The notes under the pieces are model-generated. The model made no database searches, was not told where the DNA came from, and saw nothing but the letters and a program-made list of their open reading frames with translations. The translations under genes were made by a program, and so were the position numbers. Below, in pieces: positions 1 to 8,065 of a DNA stretch of 64,000 bases. Each line of letters opens with the position of its first letter. The stretch's first letter is position 1. Source of the stretch: Pyrodictium sp. (GTDB lineage: Archaea > Thermoproteota > Thermoprotei_A > Sulfolobales > Pyrodictiaceae); NCBI GenBank assembly GCA_013540595.1, contig JABXKE010000002.1, positions 496,050-560,049 of the forward strand, read 5' to 3'.

Positions 1-126
1 TGACGTGTGCCGGGCCGGTTGCGACCGCGCCTTAAGCGTGAAGGAGTCTTGATTGCGAGGTTTTGTTGCGATGCACGGTAATTCTTAGAATCCCCCGCAT
101 ACTATCTGTTTCTAGGTGAACCTCCT

Positions 127-804
127 GTGCCACGGGTACCCGTGAAGCTGGTGTCATGGGAGGAGATTGTTGAGTGGAGTAGGGGTCTAGCAAGAAAGAT
201 AAAGGAGAGTGGCTACAGGCCAACTGTTATAATAGCTGTTGCGAGAGGAGGCTATGTTCCTGCTAGACTGCTTGCAGACTTCCTTAATGTCACAAACATG
301 CTGAGTATACAAAGCCAACACTGGACAGAAGCTGCTAAGGCTGCTGAGAAGGCCATACTCAAATTCCCCTACAAAGTCGACTTAAGCGAGCACGACGCCT
401 TACTAGTTGACGACATTGTTGATACTGGTGATACACTACTACTAGCAAGAGAGTATATTTTGAAGAACTGGAAGCCCAGAACACTCAAGATAGCCACACT
501 CCAATGGATAAGCGCTGTTGCCAAATTCAAGCCAGATTACTACTATATAGAAGTAAAGGACTGGGCATGGTTCCAATACCCCTGGACAAGGCTTGAAGAT
601 GTCACCCAGTTCATAGAAAGGATGCTAAGAGAAGAAGCTAAAGAAACAGGCAAAAAGACATGGACTCTTAGCGAGATAAAAGAAAAGTTCTATGAATGGT
701 ACGGTATAAGAGTAGAAGAGTACTATTATCATGACGCACTTGATCTCCTTGAAGAAAAAGGCGTCATAAAAAAGGAGAAGAACAACTATAAACTACTCGT
801 ATGA
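127..804 (+). CDS. Phosphoribosyltransferase with C-terminal winged-helix-like tail
   Basis: Type I phosphoribosyltransferase, 225 aa, GTG start. The PRPP-binding motif LLVDDIVDTGDT lies at residues 92-103 and an ARGGYVPARLLA segment at 39-50 fits the N-terminal core that precedes it. These enzymes join a nucleobase to PRPP in purine or pyrimidine salvage; the base cannot be told from the sequence. Residues about 160-225 (LSEIKEKFYEW, then DALDLLEEKGVIKK) read like a small winged helix and are extra to the minimal PRTase fold, so the protein could also act as a regulator. It converges on the neighbouring minus-strand gene with an 84 bp gap. Confidence 0.85.
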   Translation: MPRVPVKLVSWEEIVEWSRGLARKIKESGYRPTVIIAVARGGYVPARLLADFLNVTNMLSIQSQHWTEAAKAAEKAILKFPYKVDLSEHDALLVDDIVDTGDTLLLAREYILKNWKPRTLKIATLQWISAVAKFKPDYYYIEVKDWAWFQYPWTRLEDVTQFIERMLREEAKETGKKTWTLSEIKEKFYEWYGIRVEEYYYHDALDLLEEKGVIKKEKNNYKLLV

Positions 805-888
805 CAATGTAAAACTATTCAAGTAACACATTCAATCTAATTATCATAGTTATGCAATATACGGAGCAACTGTTTAATCCTTAATTAT

Positions 889-1944
889 TTAACACTTGTC
901 TTCATCCTTTAGTTCTAATCCAGCCATACGCACAGCTCTTACAAAGTCCTTGAATGATAAGGGCAGCCAAGAAGATAATAGATAGTACAATCTACAAGGA
1001 ACATATCGTCTTCTGCCTCTACTCCATCTTGCCAATTCCATCATTGCACGCAATCGTGCATCATGTGGACTCATAGTTGAAAGTATGGCTTTCTCTATGT
1101 CTCCACAGAAATCGTACCTGGCTTTCAGCAGTATCTCGATAATCATGTTTATCCTATTGGGTACACCATGTATACTGCCGCGAAGCTCTAGTCTGCGCGA
1201 GACATAGTGTCCTCTAAGCTCGAGTCCGCGTGTCGCACCAGGCCGTGGTAATCTATCAACTATAGCACCTATAATGAATGCATCTGCCTCAAGAACTTCT
1301 GATGGTGTGAGAGGCTTTTCTGCACTCGGATCCAAGAGTATGATCTTCGTGTATCCGCGCAAACGGAGAGCCTCATCGGCGGGAAGCGATGAAACTTGTA
1401 CGTGCGGCGTAGCCATGAAACTTTTAAGCCACGAATACACGCCCGGCTTTACAGACGACAAAAGCAAATGTCTATCCCATAAATACCTCCTTATAACGCC
1501 AAGAGAGGCACCAACCTGTTTTCTAAGGCTTCTGGCCTCACTAACGAGATGCTCATCTATCAATGAGAAGTCAAGGGCGAAAACAGGCTCAGGCTTGGAG
1601 GGAAGGCTGCCCATGAGCTCCCACTTAAGCTTATTCCCCCTCCTAGTATACATTACATCAGAGTGGTCAACACCTTTACCCCAGATGAAGACGAAATTCT
1701 TCCCCTTATACTCTTCAACATACGATACTGTACCCTTAACACTTTTGAATAGTAGCTCGCCACCCCATACTAACGCATAGACTGTTACAAGCTGGAAAGG
1801 ATCCCTTGTGTTACGCAACTTATCGGGTGGAATGTCAGTAGAGAGCCTATATACACCACTCTCTTCAAGTAAATCAAGAAGTCTATACTTTGGTCTCTCA
1901 CGGACATTTTTTGCATAGCAATCAGCTACCGTGAGGACAGTCAT
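889..1944 (-). CDS. trm10: Trm10-family tRNA (position 9) N1-methyltransferase
   Basis: 351 aa. Recognised as an archaeal Trm10-type SPOUT methyltransferase, which methylates N1 of purine 9 in tRNA with SAM. The diagnostic run is at residues 200-270: IILLDPSAEKPLTP, then DAFIIGAIVDRLPRPGATRG (about 221-240), then the LRGSIHGVPNRINMIIEILL block (255-274), all typical of archaeal Trm10. The N-terminal 110 residues are an accessory domain and the C-terminal about 70 residues are basic and helical. It is a single gene flanked by intergenic DNA on both sides. Whether it makes m1A, m1G or both cannot be read from the sequence. Confidence 0.8.
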   Translation of the reverse strand: MTVLTVADCYAKNVRERPKYRLLDLLEESGVYRLSTDIPPDKLRNTRDPFQLVTVYALVWGGELLFKSVKGTVSYVEEYKGKNFVFIWGKGVDHSDVMYTRRGNKLKWELMGSLPSKPEPVFALDFSLIDEHLVSEARSLRKQVGASLGVIRRYLWDRHLLLSSVKPGVYSWLKSFMATPHVQVSSLPADEALRLRGYTKIILLDPSAEKPLTPSEVLEADAFIIGAIVDRLPRPGATRGLELRGHYVSRRLELRGSIHGVPNRINMIIEILLKARYDFCGDIEKAILSTMSPHDARLRAMMELARWSRGRRRYVPCRLYYLLSSWLPLSFKDFVRAVRMAGLELKDEDKC

Positions 1945-2110
1945 TGCTCACGCTCCTCTTAGGGGGGTGAGAGGAGGTTCATCACGCCAGGAACCCCTTA
2001 ATACACTACCTGCATAATCAATTTTTATTTCATTCCAAGGCAGTGTACCTAGCCATATAATAGAGGAGCCGATAAGACATTAACCTTGTATAATGTATAA
2101 CACTACTAGT

Positions 2111-2167
2111 GGCTGTGAAGAGGGCTAGATATGCTGAATGAGTGATGAAGGTTTCTGGTGCTGAGCC
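2111..2167 (+). ncRNA. C/D box guide sRNA (candidate 1)
   Basis: Seen: C box GTGAAGA (2115-2121), 12-nt guide gggctagatatg, D' box CTGA (2134-2137), 4-nt spacer, C' box GTGATGA (2142-2148), 12-nt guide aggtttctggtg, D box CTGA (2161-2164). A GGC/GCC terminal stem flanks C and D (2111-2113 with 2165-2167). The two guides are exactly 12 nt, the usual archaeal spacing. Known: such RNAs with L7Ae, Nop5 and fibrillarin direct 2'-O-methylation at the base paired to the fifth guide nucleotide upstream of D or D'. Predicted targets are CAUAUCUAGCCC (U at position 5) and CACCAGAAACCU (A at position 5); I do not recognise their sites. The C box has one mismatch to RUGAUGA. Confidence 0.8.
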
Positions 2168-2204
2168 GTTAAAAAGACGATAGCAAGACATAGTGTAGCT
2201 ATTA

Positions 2205-2639
2205 CTACTCTTCTAGAGCATCCTCTAGCTCGTTCAGCACATCCATGGATGCGGAACGCGTGTCAAGGATGGCTTTGAAGCCATTACGTTTTAAGCGCTC
2301 AGCAATTTCATAGGCCACACTGGCCATATCATCTAGCAATTCTTCTATGACTCCTCGGGGGTCATCCTCCATGTCTACTACCTCACGTATATAGTCTTTG
2401 ATGTCCTCATAGCCTAGCCTAACAATTATCCCAGTACTGCTCTCACGGACTTCTATAAAGAAGGGCGCTTGCGGATGATCAAGTCTTATCGAATCAGCCA
2501 CATGCCTTGGTTGAAGGCCACGCCTCCGAGCTATTCCAATAACTATGTCCTTAACGTTCTCATGCACCACACAATACACCAAGAATGCTACTTCTAGAAC
2601 CCCACTATTATACCTATTACCACAATGAGCACAAACCAT
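2205..2639 (-). CDS. Hypothetical protein downstream of tRNA-Cys
   Basis: 144 aa, no family recognised. Residues 55-110 (PFFIEVRESSTGIIVRLGYED...) look like a beta-rich core, followed by two acidic helices ending DVLNELEDALEE. The first residues MVCAHCGN hold a CxxC but may not be translated, since a later GTG near residue 14 could be the true start. It lies 58 bp downstream of the tRNA-Cys gene on the same strand, so it could be co-transcribed. The C/D RNA candidate 1 lies just beyond its 3' end on the other strand. Confidence 0.55.
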   Translation of the reverse strand: MVCAHCGNRYNSGVLEVAFLVYCVVHENVKDIVIGIARRRGLQPRHVADSIRLDHPQAPFFIEVRESSTGIIVRLGYEDIKDYIREVVDMEDDPRGVIEELLDDMASVAYEIAERLKRNGFKAILDTRSASMDVLNELEDALEE

Positions 2640-2697
2640 ACCGTGTTCGGCTGGGCTTGCGGGCTAAAGGTCTACTGGCAAGGATAACGAGGAGGAG

Positions 2698-2802
2698 TGG
2701 AGCCGGGGCCGGGATTCGAACCCGGGATCAACGGGTTTCCACGATGGGCGGATGGGAGGCACCACTGCAGCCCGCCGCCTTTGACCGCTCGGCCACCCCG
2801 GC
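2698..2802 (-). tRNA. tRNA-Cys (GCA) with a 28-nt intron and encoded CCA
   Basis: Read on the minus strand: acceptor stem GCCGGGG (2802-2796) pairs with CCCCGGC (2708-2702); D arm GCC/GGC; T arm CCGGG-UUCGAAU-CCCGG; discriminator U (2701) followed by encoded CCA (2700-2698). After removal of the intron the anticodon stem is GCGGG/CCCGU, the anticodon GCA, and the variable loop has 5 nt. U73 together with GCA identifies Cys. The unspliced form can mislead a reader into a class II (Leu/Ser) assignment, which the short variable loop excludes. Confidence 0.88.
2737..2764 (-). other. tRNA-Cys intron at 37/38 with canonical bulge-helix-bulge
   Basis: The exon-intron boundaries form a textbook BHB on the minus strand: central 4-bp helix CUGC/GUGG (with two G-U pairs), 3-nt bulges AGU and AAA on either side, and an intron-side helix GGUG/CAUC. 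Cutting between the second and third nucleotides of each bulge removes 28 nt and leaves a perfect tRNA-Cys. The splicing endonuclease subunit EndA is encoded at 27996-28571. Confidence 0.88.
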
Positions 2803-2893
2803 ACTTGAGCTGGGAGTAAGGGGCACGTCCGTATGTACTCTGTTCTATGTACTCCATTTATTAACTCAGCGGTTGTTATCGATTATAACTAAG

Positions 2894-2966
2894 TGGCGGG
2901 GGTTGATATGCTCAGGCGGAGCTGACACCTCTGCCATGATGAGTTTAGCCTTGGATGACCCCGCTA
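2894..2966 (+). ncRNA. C/D box guide sRNA (candidate 2), likely 23S rRNA target
   Basis: Seen: degenerate C box TGATAT (2904-2909), 12-nt guide gctcaggcggag, D' box CTGA (2922-2925), 10-nt spacer, perfect C' box ATGATGA (2936-2942), 12-nt guide gtttagccttgg, and a D box reading ATGA (2955-2958). An 8-bp terminal stem, TGGCGGGG (2894-2901) with CCCCGCTA (2959-2966), closes it. The second guide complements CCAAGGCUAAAC, which matches the archaeal 23S rRNA domain I stretch just before GAGACCGAUAGCGAA as I know it; the predicted methylated base is G5 of that target. The weak terminal C and D boxes lower confidence, while the stem, spacing and target raise it. Confidence 0.68.
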
Positions 2967-2990
2967 CATTTTGCTTCTACGGGTGACATC

Positions 2991-3686
2991 ATGACAAAAG
3001 GCAAACTAATGAAGGAGATCATTAGGCGTGTATATGGCCCTGAGAGAGATAGAATGTTTTGGCACCGTATAGACATTATAGGCGACATTGCTGTGATAAG
3101 AAAGCCTTTCGATGTAGATTATTCTGAGTTGCAACCCCTCGCAGAGGAAATTCTTAGGTCTATACCTTATATTAAGTCTGTGTGGGCAACAGCCTCTCCC
3201 GTCGATGGAGACTATAGGCTCCGCGAGTTTGTGCACTTGGCTGGCGAGAAACGTAGTGAGACAATTTACAAGGAGCATGGGTGCAGGTTTAAGGTTGACA
3301 TACGTAGAGTTTACATCACTCCACGTCTCTCCTTCGAGCATGAAAGAATAGCAAAAACTGTAAATGAAGGAGAAGTGGTAATTAACATGTATGCAGGTGT
3401 AGGTCCTTTCTCTATTATAATGGCTAAGAAGAAAAAGAGGATGCTAGCCCAAGCAGTAGAACTCCTCAGACCAGGAGGCCGGCTACTCTACACGACATGT
3501 AGTGTGCTGCCAGAGGAAGGAGAAGAGGTTGTGGAATGGATTCTCCAGCAGAGAAGAGACATAGAGATTGTGCCACTGCATGGACCATATGAGGAGTCGC
3601 CAATACTACCAGGCACCATGAGAGCATGGCCACACAAACATGAAACTACAGGGTTCTTCTACGCCCTATTAGAGAAGAGGCTTTGA
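2991..3686 (+). pseudogene. In-frame chimera: Trm5/Taw2-like N-terminus joined to NOL1/NOP2/Sun C-terminus
   Basis: Open frame of 231 aa from ATG 2991 (preceded by GGTGA); an in-frame ATG at 2955 would lie inside guide RNA candidate 2 and is not used. The N-terminal about 145 residues resemble Trm5/TYW2 tRNA-G37 enzymes, ending in the SAM motif MYAGVGPFSIIMAKK. Directly after it (near base 3435) the sequence becomes the C-terminus of an RNA m5C methyltransferase: QAVELLRPGGRLLYTTCSVL, PEEGEEVVEW and HETTGFFYALLEKRL. Strands beta2-beta4 of either Rossmann fold are missing, as is the PC-loop cysteine of the m5C family, so activity is unlikely. Simplest reading: a deletion between two neighbouring methyltransferase genes that kept the frame. 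An assembly join is the alternative. Confidence 0.75.
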
Positions 3687-3691
3687 ACCTC

Positions 3692-3880
3692 CTAGCGCAC
3701 ATCTTTCCTGCATGACTCCTTGTAGGTTTCGACGCCTAGGCTGACTAGTAGGTATCCTATACCCGCTGCTAGTAGTGCTGCTGGCAGGTTGAGTGCCTTA
3801 ACGGCGATGTATATGCTGGCTGCAAAGAAGCCCACCCCAGAGGCGACGAGTATTAATGGTGTAAGATCCCTGGATGCCAC
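3692..3880 (-). CDS. Small two-helix membrane protein
   Basis: 62 aa from a GTG start. Two hydrophobic segments (LILVASGVGFFAASIYIAVKA and the LPAALLAAGIGYLLVSLGV stretch) are joined by a short loop, with a charged C-terminus ending KESCRKDVR. It is the last gene of the leftward MoxR-DUF58 operon, 52 bp after the polytopic membrane gene. No family is recognised. Its convergent neighbour ends 5 bp away. Confidence 0.55.
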   Translation of the reverse strand: MASRDLTPLILVASGVGFFAASIYIAVKALNLPAALLAAGIGYLLVSLGVETYKESCRKDVR

Positions 3881-3932
3881 ATCTGTGTCCCACCTAGACG
3901 CTCTTATGAGTGCTTTGACTATTAAGCTTCAC

Positions 3933-4664
3933 TCATCTAAGGGTGTTCACGAAAGAGTATACAGCGTATGCTATAGTGTAGGCTGCGAGGCCTAGTTCCG
4001 GCTTAGACCCATAGATCCTCACTGTTACCTTCATAGCAACGTATCCCAGTGCTAGGCCAGGAAGAAGCCATGGACGGAGTACTACGTCGTACACTGTTAA
4101 TGCGTATACTGTGTAGCAAAATACCCTCCTTGCATCTACCCGTAGTAGTGGCCCTAAGAGCTCTCTCACACTGGTAAGCCTCCATGGTGAAGCAGTTCGG
4201 TAGGACAAGCTTGATAGCAAGGGGATACTAGCGATGTACAGTATTGTCTTTAAGCCAGCCATGCTTGGGCCTTCCACAATGTAGGCTGACACGAACAATC
4301 TCAGAAGCATTGTAATGAAGACTACTGCGTAAACTGAGTACGCTATAGCTGAGAGGTAGTATGCTAGGTCTTCAGGCTTCATAGTCTTTGAGTCATGTAC
4401 AACCACTATGAGTACTTGTGCTATGAGGATTACTGATATGATGGTACTAGGCAACGATGCTAGTGCCAACAGTGACGAGAGAATCGCAAGAATTAGAGCC
4501 ATCATAATTCTACTCGTGAAGTATGAAAAAAGGCCACCAACAACGAGAACCAGGCCTAGCAACGCATAGACATGCACGCCTCTATAGAGGCCTACCAGGC
4601 AGCTGACAAGCGACAAGCCTAAAACCACAAGTACAATTACTCTGTCATCATTCAAACTACACAC
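3933..4664 (-). CDS. Polytopic membrane protein of the MoxR-DUF58 operon
   Basis: 243 aa, about eight hydrophobic segments with very little loop sequence (for example VIVLVVLGLSLVSCLVGLY near residue 9 and the LIAQVLIVVVHD stretch near 83). No catalytic motif or family was recognised. It lies 19 bp downstream of the DUF58 gene on the same strand, which suggests co-transcription and a role in the same membrane assembly. Function unknown. Confidence 0.65.
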   Translation of the reverse strand: MCSLNDDRVIVLVVLGLSLVSCLVGLYRGVHVYALLGLVLVVGGLFSYFTSRIMMALILAILSSLLALASLPSTIISVILIAQVLIVVVHDSKTMKPEDLAYYLSAIAYSVYAVVFITMLLRLFVSAYIVEGPSMAGLKTILYIASIPLLSSLSYRTASPWRLTSVRELLGPLLRVDARRVFCYTVYALTVYDVVLRPWLLPGLALGYVAMKVTVRIYGSKPELGLAAYTIAYAVYSFVNTLR

Positions 4665-4683
4665 CTCCAGCTACACACAAACA

Positions 4684-5964
4684 TTAAGGCAGCAGTCTGG
4701 ACACAACTACCCTCATGGCCTCTCCAAGCCTGCTACTACCCTCTACAAACAATACTGGGGCTACATTGCCTACGACCCCCCTAAGCGTGTACTCGGCTCT
4801 GATTGCTTCCAGTATCCTCTTTGACCTATCACTCCTCGGCTCCGGCGCGACAAACACTATGAGCCTCTTACCGGGGTGGCTTGCGAGTGCTTCTGCAAGC
4901 TTCTCAGACGGGTACTTCTCTGTGAATACTCCTGGCCCCGTGACCACGAGTAGAAGGCTTGGCCCCGCGTAAAGTGATGACTCCCTAACAGCCCTGTACA
5001 AGCCTACTCTCCTACGAGAGGCTAGTGGGTCGTAGCCCGAGAGCCAAGCTATAAGCTTCTGCACCGCCTCGCGGCCATGCCGCGGCGGTTCTACCCGCCA
5101 CATCTCTCCATCGAATACTGTGAAGCCAAGCATACTGCCCCCACGCGCAACAAGCCTAGCAAGCGTTAGCGCCACCCTCATGGCATGGTCGCCAGGAGTG
5201 TTGCCAGGATCCCCTATCCACATTTCTCTCGACAAGTCTATAACTATGTGAGTCCTAACACTCAGCTCTACTAAGTCCTCTCGAACCATGAGTTTGCCTG
5301 TTCTAGCAGTCGCACTCCAAACAATCCTCCGTGGATCATCGCCTGGCACATACTCTCTTATCTCGTAGAACTCAAAGCTTACACCGCGATAGAGGCGTGA
5401 GTAGACCTCTTCTACGCCATGCCTCTCATACCTAGCCTGCCCATCCCTAGCCTCTACAGTTGCTGGAATCACATAGAGGAAAAGCCTCTCGTCAACTACT
5501 AGAGTGACCTCAAATAATCCTAGTGGATCACTCACCGAAGCCTCTACACGGCCAAGAACGTGGAGTCCCGGTGCACCCCTAACTGTGAACTCCACTGTGG
5601 CTTCCTCGCCTGGGCCAAGCTCTACAAGGTATTCTCTTGGCTCTATGACTGCACGCGGGTCATCACTTGCTTCACGCAACAAAATGTTGGCAATACTAGC
5701 GCCCTCGTTGGCTACCCTGACACTAATCCTTGCTGGCCAGCCCTCTTGGACAGTGCTCGGCTCAAGTTCTGCTTTGAGCTTCACCATACTTAGGCGCTTG
5801 TACTCTCTTTCAGCAAGACCCCTAGAGGCCGCTGTAATCGAGGCTAGTATCAGTGCTACTGGGAACAACAAGTCGGGCTGTAGCCCAGTAGCACCAGCTA
5901 CAGCTAGTAGAACCACAATACTATACAAGGCATAAGCCTTCACGGTTGGCCTCACAGGAGTCAA
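4684..5964 (-). CDS. DUF58 domain protein (MoxR partner)
   Basis: 426 aa. Two N-terminal membrane segments (residues about 10-45) precede a beta-rich extracytoplasmic part and then the DUF58 signature YVPGDDPRRIVWSATARTGK (about 208-227) followed by KLMVRE and a vWA-like fold with DLSREMWIGD. DUF58 proteins are encoded next to MoxR AAA+ ATPases and are thought to be acted on by them in envelope protein complex assembly. The gene follows moxR after 27 bp. The vWA MIDAS is incomplete (DLSRE), as is common in this family. Confidence 0.85.
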   Translation of the reverse strand: MTPVRPTVKAYALYSIVVLLAVAGATGLQPDLLFPVALILASITAASRGLAEREYKRLSMVKLKAELEPSTVQEGWPARISVRVANEGASIANILLREASDDPRAVIEPREYLVELGPGEEATVEFTVRGAPGLHVLGRVEASVSDPLGLFEVTLVVDERLFLYVIPATVEARDGQARYERHGVEEVYSRLYRGVSFEFYEIREYVPGDDPRRIVWSATARTGKLMVREDLVELSVRTHIVIDLSREMWIGDPGNTPGDHAMRVALTLARLVARGGSMLGFTVFDGEMWRVEPPRHGREAVQKLIAWLSGYDPLASRRRVGLYRAVRESSLYAGPSLLLVVTGPGVFTEKYPSEKLAEALASHPGKRLIVFVAPEPRSDRSKRILEAIRAEYTLRGVVGNVAPVLFVEGSSRLGEAMRVVVSRLLP

Positions 5965-5991
5965 GACGGCTTACCCGCCTTCACAACAATA

Positions 5992-6903
5992 CTAGGGTGG
6001 AGGCACTTTCGACAACACTTCCTCGATGATGTCCTCTACGCGTACACCCGAGACCCTAGCCTCAGGCTTTAGTATGATTCTGTGGAGCAGTGACGGCCAT
6101 GCAGCCTTTTTGACATGGTCTGGTGTAACGTGGCCAACACCTTCTATTAGTGCTAAAGCACGGGCTATCTGGGCCATAGCTATTGCTGCTCTAGGCGAGG
6201 CGCCGAGGAGTACTGCTGGGTGCCTCCTCGTCTCTTCAACTATGGCTGCTATGTAGTACTTTACATTCCTATCAATGTAGACACTCCATATCCTCGAGCG
6301 TGCCTCTAGCAAGTCCTTCTTGGATGCTACAGGTCTAACGGGCCACTCCTCGATGGTCTTGAGCCTGTCAAGTATCTCAACCATCTCATCAATTGATGGG
6401 TAGCCAATAACCACCTTAGCCATGAACCTGTCTACTTGTGCTTCACTAAGGGGGTAAACACCCTCAAACTCTACGGGATTCATGGTAGCTATGACTGTGA
6501 ATACCTCGGACAGCTTATACGTTACACCCCACACTGTTACTTGCCTCTCCTGCATAGCCTCAAGAAGCGCACTCTGCGTCTTAGGGCTTGCACGGTTTAT
6601 CTCGTCGACAAGAACTATGTCAGCAAATATTGGGCCGCGCTGAAACACAAACTCGCCATTACGGTAGACGTAGGTGCCTATAATATCTGATGGGAGGAGG
6701 TCTGGTGTGAACTGTACCCTCTTAAATACTAGATTCATAGAAGATGCTATGGCTTTAGCTATAAGTGTCTTAGCTACACCAGGCACACCCTCCAAGAGGA
6801 CGTGGCCACCAGCAATCATTGTAGCAAGAATAAGCTCTATCTCCCTCTTCTTACCAACAATAACCCTTGAAACCTCGTCAATCACACGCCTAAGCAGCTC
6901 CAA
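5992..6903 (-). CDS. MoxR-family AAA+ ATPase
   Basis: 303 aa, TTG start. Walker [14 protein letters not shown] at about residues 39-51, Walker [21 protein letters not shown] at about 97-116, sensor 1 [20 protein letters not shown] near 138, and the arginine-rich C-terminal lid ([19 protein letters not shown]) identify the MoxR family. These ATPases act as chaperone-like remodelers for adjacent vWA/DUF58 proteins. A 100 bp gap upstream contains AT-rich TATA-like sequence on the minus strand around 6970-6990, so transcription may restart here. Confidence 0.92.
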   Translation of the reverse strand: MELLRRVIDEVSRVIVGKKREIELILATMIAGGHVLLEGVPGVAKTLIAKAIASSMNLVFKRVQFTPDLLPSDIIGTYVYRNGEFVFQRGPIFADIVLVDEINRASPKTQSALLEAMQERQVTVWGVTYKLSEVFTVIATMNPVEFEGVYPLSEAQVDRFMAKVVIGYPSIDEMVEILDRLKTIEEWPVRPVASKKDLLEARSRIWSVYIDRNVKYYIAAIVEETRRHPAVLLGASPRAAIAMAQIARALALIEGVGHVTPDHVKKAAWPSLLHRIILKPEARVSGVRVEDIIEEVLSKVPPP

Positions 6904-7003
6904 GACGAGACCGACCCGTTACCAGCCTCTAGGCAGGGCTTCTACACGCGAAGCCTTCCCTTACACACAATAAAAACCCTTAACTATAAACACTTGTCTC
7001 CCT

Positions 7004-8065
7004 CTACTCCCTACTCTTCCTCTGACGTATGGCCTCTCTCACCTTACGCATATAGACTTCCTCCTCATAGCTGAAGGGGGAGCGTCTCTTCTTCTCCCTC
7101 GGAGGAACACCAAGGGCCTTAAGTGAGGCTAGTGGGGGCAAGAGCAGGATTGCTGGGAGCAGGTGCGTGGGTGACTCAATGATCCACGAGCCTAGAGAGT
7201 GTACAGCATAGGACGCCATGCTTGCTATTCTTGCCACTAAGCTACTGGCTTTGAGTAGGGTGTACTTCCTGTATAGTGTGTCCTCAACAATAAACGCCTT
7301 CGCTTGGGGGAACACTGTCTTGACGAGGCTTAGGACTATACTCTTTGAGGAGGGGAATCCGTACATTCCTCTTATCATGAAGTTAGCGAATATGCTCGAG
7401 TCACCTATGACTAGTATACGTGAACCACGCGGGTTTTCTGCGAGGACAGCTACTGGCGTCTTCTTGTCGTCACTCGTGAACCAGCATAGCACTGTGTACT
7501 TGTATCCTTCTCTTGGCTCTACTATTTCTACGCTTGAGACCTTTGTTGACAGGAATACTAACCCATTACTGCACGCTATGGGGACTATGTAGGCGTACTC
7601 GCCACTAGCATCACTTCTCAAGAGCATGCTTCCTGTTATCTCTACTCCAGCTAACTCCCTTGCTAGGTTGCTCGCCAAACTGGTCTCATCCGCGACAAGC
7701 ACGTCGAGAGAGCCCTCATCATAGTATCTCTTCACGGCTTCGACTATGGCCTTTGAGGGGGGATAGTCTGGGCCTATTATAGTGTATACAGCTCTACTCT
7801 CACTAGCTATGTCTCCTATATTAGTCTCAGACGCAAAGTACACGTGGGACACAGTGCTATCTAGTAGTCTCACAAAGTCCAACGAGCCTGTAGGGAAAGG
7901 GTTTAGGGGGCTCGTAGACTCAACACTAACAATCTCAAGCACACTCCTCACATCCAATAGCCCTAGTACTGCCGTGGAGACTATTACTAGGAGGAAGAAC
8001 CTACCCAGATTTACTCTCCACAAGGCTTCTAGCCTCCTCGACAACTCTTGAGGGCGGCTCGCCAC
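7004..8065 (-). CDS. DUF4350-like membrane protein
   Basis: 353 aa. One N-terminal transmembrane segment (LGRFFLLVIVSTAVLGLLDV), a large external domain with PDYPPSKAIVEAVKRYYDEG and RILVIGDSSIFAN, then a C-terminal membrane segment (LLPAILLLPPLASLKAL) and a basic tail. This layout, a GATase1-like domain between two anchors beside MoxR/DUF58, matches the DUF4350 proteins found in archaeal MoxR loci. Its 5' end overlaps the preceding gene by 65 bp, which implies translational coupling. The family assignment rests on layout and context more than on motifs. Confidence 0.65.
   Translation of the reverse strand: MASRPQELSRRLEALWRVNLGRFFLLVIVSTAVLGLLDVRSVLEIVSVESTSPLNPFPTGSLDFVRLLDSTVSHVYFASETNIGDIASESRAVYTIIGPDYPPSKAIVEAVKRYYDEGSLDVLVADETSLASNLARELAGVEITGSMLLRSDASGEYAYIVPIACSNGLVFLSTKVSSVEIVEPREGYKYTVLCWFTSDDKKTPVAVLAENPRGSRILVIGDSSIFANFMIRGMYGFPSSKSIVLSLVKTVFPQAKAFIVEDTLYRKYTLLKASSLVARIASMASYAVHSLGSWIIESPTHLLPAILLLPPLASLKALGVPPREKKRRSPFSYEEEVYMRKVREAIRQRKSRE

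Noticed and set aside
1-126. Tail of a gene at the left edge
   Set aside because: A 16-codon open stretch ends in TGA near base 50 but is too short to support a call.
2698-2802. tRNA-Leu or tRNA-Ser interpretation
   Set aside because: After removing the BHB intron the variable loop has 5 nt and the discriminator is U with anticodon GCA, which means Cys.
2585-2986. Long plus-strand frame over the tRNA-Cys
   Set aside because: It runs antisense through a well supported tRNA and overlaps guide RNA candidate 2; no homology is apparent.
2955-2990. Upstream ATG for the chimeric methyltransferase
   Set aside because: It would lie in the terminal stem and D box of the C/D RNA; ATG 2991 has GGTGA in the right place.
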